A stretch of DNA of 64,000 nucleotides from an uncultured Alphaproteobacteria bacterium. Its GTDB lineage: Bacteria; Pseudomonadota; Alphaproteobacteria; CAAHEQ01; UBA3637. The DNA lies in the NCBI GenBank assembly GCA_944392145.1, contig CALXVS010000005.1, positions 1 to 64,000 of the forward strand. Direction: 5' to 3'. Positions 14,713 to 22,650 of the stretch are shown piece by piece (position 1 is the first letter of the stretch; each line of letters opens with the position of its first letter). The notes beneath the pieces were generated by a model. It saw only the letters and a list, made by a program, of their open reading frames with translations, was not told the DNA's origin and searched no databases. Made by a program: the position numbers and the translations under genes.

Positions 14713-16170
14713 TTATTTCCGTGTTCCACCAAATACCATTTCGGCATCAACCCGATGTGTATCATTATTTCCCCAAAAAGTGGCAGAACCGACTACTTCA
14801 TCTGGATTTTTTGGATTTTCTCCATAATATTTGATATCTGCTCCAGCTAGCCCCGGATTTTCTAAAGTATAAGCAGCATCTTTTGCGGTTCCTGAAACGC
14901 TGATATCATATCCTCTATAAGCTGACGTATTCGTTTCCAAAGTAACTTTATGCCAATCGGTAAAATCAGCAACTAATGTTTCTTTACCATCTTTAAAGGT
15001 TAAATTAGCAGTTCCATCATATAGTTTTGATGTTTCAATCTCAGTATCTTTATGTTCAGCCCAAACATTGGCTAATGCTTTACCTTCAAAATTCATTTCT
15101 GTATCAATTTGTGGTAAATCTTTGGCTTGAGCTGACAATGCTTCATAACCACCATAGAATAAAGCGATATCTTTACCAGACTCATTACCGGCTTTAATAT
15201 CATATGTGATTGTTCCGAAATCGGCATATTTTAAACCGACATCTTGTCCTTTATTATCAAGTTTAACAGTGGCAGTGTCTACATCATTATCCTTATAAGC
15301 ACAATTGCCTTGTTTCTCACAAACATTTTCGTCAATCAGTCCGTTTGTTAAATCTAACGTATCAATAAAGGCCAATATGGCATTGAGAGTGTCTTCGGGT
15401 TCATTGCCCCAATGCGCTTTAACAGCTGTTTTTAAAGACGTTTTGACATCTTCAACAGATGTTGATTTTGCAAAAGTTACTTCTTCTTCATACTTTCTGC
15501 CATATTCTCCATTGTAAACAAAACCATAACTGACCAAACCTTCGTTGTTTTTATATACACCATTACCGGTACGGTTGAATTTCAGAACGCTGGCGCCGCC
15601 GTCATCTGTTTCCTGTAATCCGGTTAAGTTACCATTTTTATCAATAATAAACTTATAGATAGCTTGATCTGCTTTATCATACTCAGGCTCATAGAATGTA
15701 ATATCTTTCAAAGACAAATTACGTTCTGTTCCTAATTTGGCATAGATATCTTCTGCTTTTGACTTAATGGCTAAATCTTGAGCGGCTGTTTTTATATCGT
15801 CTAATGATTTATCTTTTAAACCTTCAATATCCTCACCGGCCATTGCCAAAGACAATAAAATATCTTCTTTTGTTGCATTTGAAAAATCTTGGTCAACAAG
15901 GATTTTTTTCATGTTGTTATAGGCGTTATTGATTTCTTCAGCAGATGCTTCCGTTGTTATTCCCGCAGATGTTGCTGCATTTTCATAATTTGCGGTTCTG
16001 CGTTGTGAATTGTTAACCGTTTGAATGCTTGTCCCAGATTCTGGAACCGTTGAACCATCAGGTAAACTGGTTGTCGGGATCAAAGAACTTCCGCCTCCAC
16101 TACCACCACTACTGCAAGCGGTTAACATTGTTGAAAGAGCCAAAACGGCCATAAATGATAATTTTTTCAT
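14713..16170 (-). CDS. Surface lipoprotein, likely Slam substrate
   Basis: The ATG at 16170 is chosen over 16194 because AAAGGAG lies five bases upstream. 485 residues with a lipobox signal (LALSTMLTAC, then SSGGSGGGSS, a flexible tether typical of surface lipoproteins). Mature N-terminal half is helical and Asp/Lys-rich; the C-terminal half is beta-rich and ends with PDEVVGSATFWGNNDTHRV, resembling the C-terminal barrel of TbpB/Slam-dependent lipoproteins. One Cys pair (NVCEKQGNCAY). Probably displayed on the cell surface by the Slam protein encoded next. Ligand unknown; no TonB receptor is next to it, so metal-protein uptake is not implied. Confidence 0.82.
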   Translation of the reverse strand: MKKLSFMAVLALSTMLTACSSGGSGGGSSLIPTTSLPDGSTVPESGTSIQTVNNSQRRTANYENAATSAGITTEASAEEINNAYNNMKKILVDQDFSNATKEDILLSLAMAGEDIEGLKDKSLDDIKTAAQDLAIKSKAEDIYAKLGTERNLSLKDITFYEPEYDKADQAIYKFIIDKNGNLTGLQETDDGGASVLKFNRTGNGVYKNNEGLVSYGFVYNGEYGRKYEEEVTFAKSTSVEDVKTSLKTAVKAHWGNEPEDTLNAILAFIDTLDLTNGLIDENVCEKQGNCAYKDNDVDTATVKLDNKGQDVGLKYADFGTITYDIKAGNESGKDIALFYGGYEALSAQAKDLPQIDTEMNFEGKALANVWAEHKDTEIETSKLYDGTANLTFKDGKETLVADFTDWHKVTLETNTSAYRGYDISVSGTAKDAAYTLENPGLAGADIKYYGENPKNPDEVVGSATFWGNNDTHRVDAEMVFGGTRK

Positions 16171-16433
16171 TTTTACTCCTTTTTTGTTGATCAATAAAAA
16201 ATATGAAGATTTTTCTTCTTACCTATTAGACCACAAACCAACGTTTTTGGTCACCTTGCTTTTATTCAAGATAATAAAATGTCTATACAGTTCTTAAAAT
16301 CCTTTTTTTTATTTAATTTTTAAATAGTTTTTCCAAAATATACAAAAAAATACAAAAGTATGAAAAAGTGGTTGATTTTATCGTTCTATTAAATGAGCCA
16401 CTTTTTTTAACTTTATTTATCAGGAGGTATAAC

Positions 16434-17036
16434 ATGGCTGTTATTGGCTACATCAGAGTTTCAACAGATAAACAAACCTGTGAACATCAAAAATATGAAA
16501 TTAAACAATTCGCAAAAGCTCAAAAAGTCAAAATTACGTATTGGGTAGAAGAAACTATTTCATCCAGAAAATCTTTAGATAAAAGAAAATTAGGAAAATT
16601 ACTCCAAAGTATGAAAGCCGGAGATATCCTGATTTCTTGTGAAATATCTCGTCTGGGGCGTTCAATGTTAGAGGTTATGCGCATATTAGAAACTTGTTTA
16701 AACAAAGAATGTCAGGTCTGGACGATAAAAGAAAATTTTAAACTAGGCGCAGATATTCAATCAAAAGTAATGGCGTTTGCTTTTGGTATATCAGCCGAAA
16801 TTGAACGCAGTTTAATATCACAACGGACAAAATCATCTTTGGCAAACATAAAAGCCAGCGGAAAAAAACTGGGCCGTCCATTCGCTGCAACAAGTAAGAA
16901 ATTAAAACTGTCAAAGAATTCAAAACGAGTCAAAGATTTATTGGATAAGGGTGTTTCAAAAGCTCAAATTGCTAAAGTTATGGGTGTTGGACGCACAACG
17001 CTTCGGCGTTTTATCTCTCGTCAAGGATGGGCTTAA
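16434..17036 (+). CDS. Small serine recombinase (resolvase/invertase)
   Basis: 201 residues from the ATG at 16434, which has a perfect AGGAGG upstream; the longer frame to 16368 has none. Catalytic domain begins VIGYIRVSTDKQ with the nucleophile Ser near residue 10, and continues with the CEISRLGRSMLEVMRIL helix-E region and EIERSLISQRT. The C-terminal ~45 residues (KRVKDLLDKGVSKAQIAKVMGVGRTTLRRF) are the HTH that binds the crossover half-sites. Such proteins resolve, invert or, less often, integrate DNA. Its position 300 bp from the right end suggests that it acts on the ends of element 1. No invertible segment is obvious beside it. Confidence 0.92.
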   Translation: MAVIGYIRVSTDKQTCEHQKYEIKQFAKAQKVKITYWVEETISSRKSLDKRKLGKLLQSMKAGDILISCEISRLGRSMLEVMRILETCLNKECQVWTIKENFKLGADIQSKVMAFAFGISAEIERSLISQRTKSSLANIKASGKKLGRPFAATSKKLKLSKNSKRVKDLLDKGVSKAQIAKVMGVGRTTLRRFISRQGWA

Positions 17037-17143
17037 GATGTATCCACTCTCTTTTAACTTCTTGCCCTAGGGGCAGGAGGTTGTGTTTAGCAGATGCCAA
17101 AAGAGAAATTGGAGCGTTAAAATTAAATTGTTATAAAATCGGG

Positions 17144-17290
17144 ATGGATCCAAATATTATTTCTTCTGCTAGTATGCTAGTACATCATGAATTATTTGCA
17201 GAATTTGTTGATAAAAATGGAAATGTAAATTGTACAGATGAGGAAGAATTGCATGTATGGAAAAGTGTAATGGAGCGATTATTGTTTTAA
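17144..17290 (+). CDS. Short ORF, doubtful
   Basis: 48 codons from the ATG at 17144 (MDPNIISSASMLVHHELFAEF, ending SVMERLLF); the frame can be extended to 17027, overlapping the recombinase. Composition is protein-like, but there is no good RBS. It may be the tail of a lost gene at the element end. Low support. Confidence 0.25.
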   Translation: MDPNIISSASMLVHHELFAEFVDKNGNVNCTDEEELHVWKSVMERLLF

Positions 17291-17349
17291 TGGTCTGCTG
17301 TGTTATTTCTGGTAAAACAAGTCCGTGTATTACCAGACCTCTCCAGCCA

Positions 17350-17520
17350 ATAAAAAGAACACACCTCAGGGTGTGTTTTTTTTATTGACCGGATGTGGGG
17401 ATACGAGTCAACGAATGGGTTGGTTCGTTCACGAAGCGTAAGCGGAGTAGACACCGTTAGGCGGTCCCGAATTTATGAGGGATAAATTGCTTGCAATTTA
17501 CAATCCAGCCAGCCCAGCCA
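17350..17520 (+). repeat. att-associated repeat, copy B
   Basis: Starts ATAAAAAGAACACACC (the tRNA-Gln downstream sequence) and ends with the exact 19-base att core at 17502-17520. Preceded by the element right end TCCGTGTATTACCAGACC, shared with copy C. Internal hairpins as in copy A; a few substitutions (ACACCGTTAGGCGG for ACGCCGTTAGGCGG). Confidence 0.85.
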
Positions 17521-17523
17521 AAA

Positions 17524-17557
17524 AGGAAAGCGTCTGCGAAAAGCGGGCGCTTTTTTT
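17524..17557 (+). terminator. Hairpin terminator after att copy B
   Basis: AAAGCGTCTGC-GAAAA-GCGGGCGCTTT, pairing through two G-U pairs, followed by a T-run. Confidence 0.65.
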
Positions 17558-17589
17558 GTGATATGGGCTGAGGGGATACGAGTCAACGA

Positions 17590-17745
17590 ATGGGTTGGGA
17601 TAGATTTGTTGGAGAATCGGGCGCTGTATTGGGCATTGATCATTTCGGCGCTTCGGCCCCCGGTGATACATTATTCCAACAGTATGGATTTACCGTTGAA
17701 AATGTGGAAAGAATTGTATATGAATTATTAGAAGCGAATGCATAA
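17590..17745 (+). pseudogene. tkt: Transketolase C-terminal fragment
   Basis: 51 codons reading GWDRFVGESGAVLGIDHFGA and ending VYELLEANA-stop, which is the transketolase C-terminus (the IDHFGASAP motif is diagnostic). Its 5' side is not transketolase but a piece of the att-associated repeat (GGGGATACGAGTCAACGAAT); the join falls in GGTTGG, present in both partners. Its own terminator follows at 17769-17800. This is a scar: the body of tkt was removed or lies elsewhere. Not expected to make an enzyme. Confidence 0.85.
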
Positions 17746-17768
17746 ATAACACCATTCGGGAAAAGGAA

Positions 17769-17800
17769 AACGGGTGAAATAATTTGTCATCCGTTTTTTT
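17769..17800 (+). terminator. Terminator after the tkt fragment
   Basis: AACGGGTGA pairs with TCATCCGTT (one G-T) around nine bases and is followed by seven T. Together with the att repeat, two terminators and the tkt scrap, this accounts for most of the 17291-17825 gap. Confidence 0.75.
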
Positions 17801-17825
17801 ATATTTTTAATACATTAAGTGCAAC

Positions 17826-18869
17826 TTATTCTTTTTCTTTTTCTTGAATGAAGCGACTTAAATGATATGCTTTATGCAACCAAAACGGTTCAGCTTGTTG
17901 TTGCTCAATAAAGTGGAGCAGTTGATTTAAATTATCCAGATATTTTTTATTATGTGGCCATTTAAAAAACACGCCGTTAAAATGAAAAGCAAACAAATCT
18001 CGTGCTTTTTCTTCCGCAATACCAATTTCTTTTAATTTTAAATAAATCATCATCGGTAATCGGACGGTTGAATCGTAGTATTTGTCACGATTGTTGACAA
18101 TTGATGCTTGATGATTGCGTTTATAGTATATTTTTTGCGGTAGAGCCAAGCCGTGGGCGCCACTGAGCAGAACAGACATACAAAAACATTCATCTTCAAA
18201 ATAAAGCCCGTCGGGGAAAGTAATTTTTTTATCCTTCAAAAAAGAACGTCGATAAACTTGTTTGCCGGATGTGGCGGGAAAATTGAATAAGACTTCACTC
18301 GCTAATTCGGAACCGATATACGGGTAAATTGTATGAGGTATAATCTCTTTGGGTAACCCATTATAATATGTAGCGGATATTTTTTCACCGTCTTGATTAA
18401 CGGGTTGAATGTAAAAGGATACAATATCGGGATTAATATCTGATATTTTTTTTGATTTTTGAATAGATTGATATAATTTTTTTAAAGCATCTTCATCAAT
18501 CCAATCATCTGCGTCAATAAACCAAATATACTTCCCTTTCGCTTGTTTCATCGCATTATTGCGAGCGGTTGAAAGACCTTGATTTTCTTGATTGATCACT
18601 TTGATACGGTTGTCTTTCTCGGCAAAATACATAATGGTTTCCAAGGAAGAATCCGTGGAACCGTCATTGACGATAATAAATTCAAAATCGGGAAATGAAG
18701 AACTTAATACGGATTGAATGGTTTGAGAAATATATTTTTCATAATTATAGTTGGATAAAATAATTGTAAAAAACGGCTTTTTAAATAAATAAGTTAAACC
18801 GCTATATGTGATACCGAAAGATAAAACAAATATCAAAATAAATCGTAATGAACTTAAAAACCGTTTCAT
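17826..18869 (-). CDS. Glycosyltransferase family 2, membrane-anchored
   Basis: 347 residues. One N-terminal membrane helix (FILIFVLSFGITYSGLTYLF, about 11-30) is followed by the GT-A fold: FFTIILSNYNYEKYI, FIIVNDGSTDSS with the nucleotide-binding Asp, LSTARNNAMKQAKGKYIWF, and IDADDWID with the DxD metal site (about residue 118). The C-terminal ~120 residues fit the acceptor side of family 2 enzymes that build O-antigen, capsule or lipooligosaccharide. RBS AAAGGAT before ATG. Transcribed alone, divergently from the exporter operon. Sugar and acceptor unknown. An N-terminal anchor on a family 2 enzyme is less common and would hold it at the inner membrane. Confidence 0.85.
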   Translation of the reverse strand: MKRFLSSLRFILIFVLSFGITYSGLTYLFKKPFFTIILSNYNYEKYISQTIQSVLSSSFPDFEFIIVNDGSTDSSLETIMYFAEKDNRIKVINQENQGLSTARNNAMKQAKGKYIWFIDADDWIDEDALKKLYQSIQKSKKISDINPDIVSFYIQPVNQDGEKISATYYNGLPKEIIPHTIYPYIGSELASEVLFNFPATSGKQVYRRSFLKDKKITFPDGLYFEDECFCMSVLLSGAHGLALPQKIYYKRNHQASIVNNRDKYYDSTVRLPMMIYLKLKEIGIAEEKARDLFAFHFNGVFFKWPHNKKYLDNLNQLLHFIEQQQAEPFWLHKAYHLSRFIQEKEKE

Positions 18870-19115
18870 ATCAGATAATCCTTTTGTGAAGATACGCTAT
18901 TATAGCAACAAATAAAATAACGGGTCAAAGCATTTTTAGCGCATTCACATAAAAAAGTTTTGATATAAATCGGTAAAAGCAACAGAAGCAGAATATATTA
19001 TCTAACAGTTTTTTTATGCGGTTGATAAATTTGTATGGAATAATAAATAATTCTTTTTTTTACTGAAAAAATACGTTATATTGACAGCTATCAAGTTTTA
19101 TTCGGGAGTATATCA

Positions 19116-20030
19116 ATGCAAGATGAAGTGATTTTGGTGGATGGGCTTTCCAAATCATTTTATTATTCAAAGGGATTGTTTTGTAAAAGTAAAGTGCGAA
19201 CGGATGCAGTAAAAAATCTTTCGTTTTCCGTTCATGCCGGCGAATGTGTGGCTTTTATCGGCCCGAACGGAGCCGGGAAATCAACAACCGTTAAATTATT
19301 AACTTCCGTTTTGTACCCAACCTCCGGAACTGCTCTTGTCGGCGGACTTAATCCGTGGGAGAATCGGCGTGATTTAGCGCGCCGTATCGGGGTAGTATTC
19401 GGGCAACGCTCTCAATTATGGTATCATTTACCTGTGCGAGATTCTGTTTTTTTACTGGCAACGGCGTATGATATACCGGATTGTATTGCACAAAAAAAAT
19501 GGCATGAATTGTCCGAAGTATTAGATATTGGTAAATTATGGTTGGTTCCCGTTAAACAATTATCTCTCGGGCAAAGAATGCGTTGCGAAATAGCGGCCTC
19601 TCTTTTGCACGAACCATCTATTTTATTTCTTGATGAACCGACAATCGGTTTAGATGTGGAAGCGAAAAGAATATTGCGTGATTTTTCAAAAAAAGAAGCC
19701 ACTGAAAACAAAACAACGATTTTACTCACCAGTCATGATACGGAAGATATTGAAAAAGTTTGTCAGCGCGTTATTCTTATCAATCAAGGAACGAAAATGT
19801 TAGATACTTCCGTTCAACAATTAAAAACGGATTTTCTTTCAAAAAAATATGTTCGTTTGTTTAAGAATAATGGTGATTGTGAATGTTTTGCTATTGAAAC
19901 GAAAAATAAATCCGTTCAATCTTTTTTAAAACAAACAAATTTAAACGAAATAACGGATATAACGATTGAAAATCCGCCGTTGGAGGAAATCATTCGAACA
20001 TTGTATATCAGCGGAGAGGGGCATGCATAA
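19116..20030 (+). CDS. ABC-2 exporter ATP-binding protein
   Basis: 304 residues with Walker A GPNGAGKST (about 50), Q-loop FGQRSQLWYHL, signature LSLGQRMRCEIA (about 150), Walker B ILFLDEPTIGLD and switch His in TSHDTEDIEK. The FGQRSQLWYHLP Q-loop is characteristic of the group that works with two different permeases (COG4586 type), and two such permeases follow. The last 70 residues form a regulatory tail. Start has GGGAG upstream. Overlaps the next gene by 8 bases. Substrate unknown; some relatives export small cationic compounds, others polysaccharides. Confidence 0.9.
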   Translation: MQDEVILVDGLSKSFYYSKGLFCKSKVRTDAVKNLSFSVHAGECVAFIGPNGAGKSTTVKLLTSVLYPTSGTALVGGLNPWENRRDLARRIGVVFGQRSQLWYHLPVRDSVFLLATAYDIPDCIAQKKWHELSEVLDIGKLWLVPVKQLSLGQRMRCEIAASLLHEPSILFLDEPTIGLDVEAKRILRDFSKKEATENKTTILLTSHDTEDIEKVCQRVILINQGTKMLDTSVQQLKTDFLSKKYVRLFKNNGDCECFAIETKNKSVQSFLKQTNLNEITDITIENPPLEEIIRTLYISGEGHA

Positions 20031-20811
20031 GTATCTTTCGTTGATAAAAATTTCTTTTACGGCACAAAAAAATTTTATACCTGTTTTGTGTGTCAGAGTT
20101 TTTTTTCTGTTATTATTAGTTTGTATCTTTAATCAATTTTGGCATATTGTTAAGCAAGAGAATGCGGTATCCGCTTTGATTAATCCGGTTGATTTTATCT
20201 GGTATTTATTAATCGGTTGCGTTTTACAATATGGGCGAGCGGAAGGGTTTCATTACCGAATTGAACAAGAAGTAAAAAGCGGAAACATTGCTTACGGATT
20301 GCTTCGTCCGGTATCCGTTATCGGCGCATATTTCTGCGAGGCGATGGGCACATTTTTATTTCGGTTGCCGTTTTTGTTTTGTGTGGGAGCTGTTTTTTTA
20401 TTGATATTAACAAATGGTGAGTTGCCGACCGATTTTTCTGCTTTGCCCGTTATTTTTTCTTTAATGGTGTTAAGTGCGATTTTTATCAGTTTATGCACGG
20501 TATTTATCGGATTATCAACGCTATGGATGCAAGATGCGTTGCCGATGTTTTGGCTTATTCAAAAAGCGGAATATATTTTAGGAGGGTTATTTTTTCCGTT
20601 ATCGTTTTATCCCGAATGGTTGCAACAAATTGCTTTCGCTACGCCTTTCGGATGGATAAATTATGGTGTTGCGCGATTGATTTATAACTATTCTTCGGTT
20701 AATGCCGTTGAGACGTTTATTCATATTTTATTTTGGATTATCATTATGATTTGTGTGAATATGTTGTTTTATCGATTACTGATAAGGAGAATAACAATTC
20801 ATGGCGGATAG
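20023..20811 (+). CDS. ABC-2 family permease subunit 1
   Basis: 262 residues from the ATG at 20023, which overlaps the ATPase stop; GAGAGGGG gives the RBS. Six hydrophobic segments, with the pattern of COG4587-type permeases: cytoplasmic loop EGFHYRIEQEVKSGNIAYGL LRP after helix 2 and FFPLSFYPEWLQ before the last helix. Forms a heterodimer with the next gene product. Inner membrane. Confidence 0.85.
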   Translation: MHKYLSLIKISFTAQKNFIPVLCVRVFFLLLLVCIFNQFWHIVKQENAVSALINPVDFIWYLLIGCVLQYGRAEGFHYRIEQEVKSGNIAYGLLRPVSVIGAYFCEAMGTFLFRLPFLFCVGAVFLLILTNGELPTDFSALPVIFSLMVLSAIFISLCTVFIGLSTLWMQDALPMFWLIQKAEYILGGLFFPLSFYPEWLQQIAFATPFGWINYGVARLIYNYSSVNAVETFIHILFWIIIMICVNMLFYRLLIRRITIHGG

Positions 20812-21592
20812 AAAACAACATTTCTTCGCTCGGTTAATTCAGATGAGTATGAAACAATCATACGCACTTAAAGCATCATTTTGGATGCGATTGGTTTTTA
20901 TGATTGTATCTGATTTAATTATGATGATTGGTTGGTATGTGATGTTTGAATCATTTCAAACAATTAACGGATGGAATTTTAATGATTTTATGTTCATGAG
21001 CGGATTAAATATATCGGCTTTTTCTATTTGGACGCTCTTTTTCCGAGGTGCCGGAATACGGATGTCGCAGTGGATTCAAAACGGTGAATTTGATTACTTT
21101 TTGCTTTCTCCGCAGAATGTGTTATTTCATGCCTCCTGTTGCGTTTCGGAACCCTCCGGTTGGGGCGATTTTCTAGCAGGTATCGGTTTAATGATTGCGT
21201 CCGGTCTGATTACGGTTTCTACATTCGGAATTGTGGTAATCCTTTTTATTTGCGCTGTTTTATGTTTTTTAAGTGTGAATTTTTTTCTAACGGCAATCAA
21301 TTTTTATTTTAAAAATACGGTAGATTTAACCGAAAGGTTGTTTTATGTGTTTTTTAGTATCTGTGGCTATCCGGGGAGTATTTATACCGATTGGGCAAAA
21401 ATTTTACTGATAACGATTTTTCCGGCAGGGCTGATTTCAATTTTGCCGATAGAGGTATTAAAAAATACACAGGGATTTACCTTACTCTATTTGTTGGGTG
21501 CTGCCATCACATTGTTTTTCGGTAGTATTTTATTTTTTTACAGAGGGTTAAAAAAATACGAAAGCGGTAATAGAACGATATTGAGAGGGTAA
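20801..21592 (+). CDS. ABC-2 family permease subunit 2
   Basis: 263 residues, six hydrophobic segments, COG3694-type: WIQNGEFDYFLLSPQNVLF is the subunit's counterpart of the coupling loop and is followed by four helices. AAGGAG precedes the ATG, which lies inside the end of permease 1, so the three genes are translated together. The operon order ATPase-permease-permease is the standard one for this exporter class. Confidence 0.85.
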   Translation: MADRKQHFFARLIQMSMKQSYALKASFWMRLVFMIVSDLIMMIGWYVMFESFQTINGWNFNDFMFMSGLNISAFSIWTLFFRGAGIRMSQWIQNGEFDYFLLSPQNVLFHASCCVSEPSGWGDFLAGIGLMIASGLITVSTFGIVVILFICAVLCFLSVNFFLTAINFYFKNTVDLTERLFYVFFSICGYPGSIYTDWAKILLITIFPAGLISILPIEVLKNTQGFTLLYLLGAAITLFFGSILFFYRGLKKYESGNRTILRG

Positions 21593-21597
21593 AAGGA

Positions 21598-22647
21598 ATG
21601 CAAAAATTTTTATGGATAATCATAATCGGATGTTTGATGATTTTTCAAAACAGCGTTTCTTACGGGATAGATGTATCGGAAACAAAACCAATGAAAAAAG
21701 CAGCGTTGGTTGTTTGGAATAGTGGCACGAAAAACCGTATTTTTAAAAATTTTCCGGCTTATAGGTATTTACGAACGAAACTCTATCAACGGGGATATTT
21801 GTTGAATACATATCCCGAACAACCGATTGAAGGAAGTGATTTAGTTTTAGTGGTCTGGAAAGTATTTCCAAATATTCCGCCACAATTGAAAGAAAAAAGT
21901 TTTTTATGGCTTATAGAAACGCCGGTTTCTATTGCTCATTTATATCAAGATAAGTATAAGAATCAGTTTAAAAAGGTGTTTACATATCAAAAACAATACG
22001 TCGATAATCAACATATTTTTGAATTAAAAATACCGTATTATTTTCATTCAAATTTATTTGATATAGATGAAGCGGTTGCACACAAAAATGTATTAATAGC
22101 CCAAATAGCCGGTAATTATTATGATAGGAGGTTATTATATCATAAACGAAGAGAAGATGCTATCTGGTTGATTGAAAATACGCATAATCAATTTAAATTA
22201 TACGGTAACGGTTGGAATGATATAACAAATACACTTTCTGCAAAAGGAAAGATGGAATTTAAAAGTGTATACGGCGGGTATATTCCAAAAAAACAAGATG
22301 CCGTTAAACCGGCAAAATTCGTGTTGGCGTATGAGAATTCAATTGCGGATGATTATGTGAGTGAAAAAATTTTTGATGTGATGGTCGGGGGAGCCGTTCC
22401 GATTTATTTAGGGGCTCCGAATATTACCGAATATGTACCGGCTGATTGTTTTATAGATAGAACACAATTCAAATCAATGGCTGATTTATATGCTTATTTA
22501 AATACAATGCCCGATAATGTGTATAAAGGTTATTTAGAGCGTATCAGATTATTTTTGCAAAAAAAAGATTCGCATCCGAAAAATACATTACGGTTAATGG
22601 ATGAATGGCTTCATCAGATTTTTGCAGATACTCCGAATGCTGATTAA
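21598..22647 (+). CDS. Glycosyltransferase family 10 (fucosyltransferase-like)
   Basis: 349 residues, starting 6 bp after the permease gene with AAAAGGA as RBS, so in the same operon. The C-terminal half carries the family 10 donor-binding pattern FVLAYENSIADDYVSEKIFD, then GGAVPIYLGAPNITEYVPADCFID (about 252-302), as in alpha-1,3-fucosyltransferases using GDP-fucose. The N-terminus has a hydrophobic stretch (FLWIIIIGCLMIFQNSVSYG) that reads as a signal or anchor, unusual for a cytoplasmic GT10. Co-transcription with the exporter suggests that it decorates what the exporter carries, or its lipid-linked precursor. Acceptor unknown. Confidence 0.82.
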   Translation: MQKFLWIIIIGCLMIFQNSVSYGIDVSETKPMKKAALVVWNSGTKNRIFKNFPAYRYLRTKLYQRGYLLNTYPEQPIEGSDLVLVVWKVFPNIPPQLKEKSFLWLIETPVSIAHLYQDKYKNQFKKVFTYQKQYVDNQHIFELKIPYYFHSNLFDIDEAVAHKNVLIAQIAGNYYDRRLLYHKRREDAIWLIENTHNQFKLYGNGWNDITNTLSAKGKMEFKSVYGGYIPKKQDAVKPAKFVLAYENSIADDYVSEKIFDVMVGGAVPIYLGAPNITEYVPADCFIDRTQFKSMADLYAYLNTMPDNVYKGYLERIRLFLQKKDSHPKNTLRLMDEWLHQIFADTPNAD

Positions 22648-22650
22648 ATT

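Larger units (their letters stand above)
5977..17349 (+). mobile_element. Element 1 at tRNA-Gln (RNA, methyltransferase, Slam cargo)
   Basis: Bounded on the left by the att core at 5958-5976 and on the right by the junction TACCAGACCTCTCCAGCCA (to 17349), after which the tRNA-downstream repeat starts again. The same 28-base right-end sequence occurs at 29426-29453. Contents: a structured RNA, NUDIX, two-HTH protein, C5 methyltransferase, HUH-like protein, a small DUF3768 operon, the Slam-lipoprotein pair and a serine recombinase next to the right end. Several genes are very A/T-rich in codon choice compared with rho. Limits are inferred from repeats only. Confidence 0.7.
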
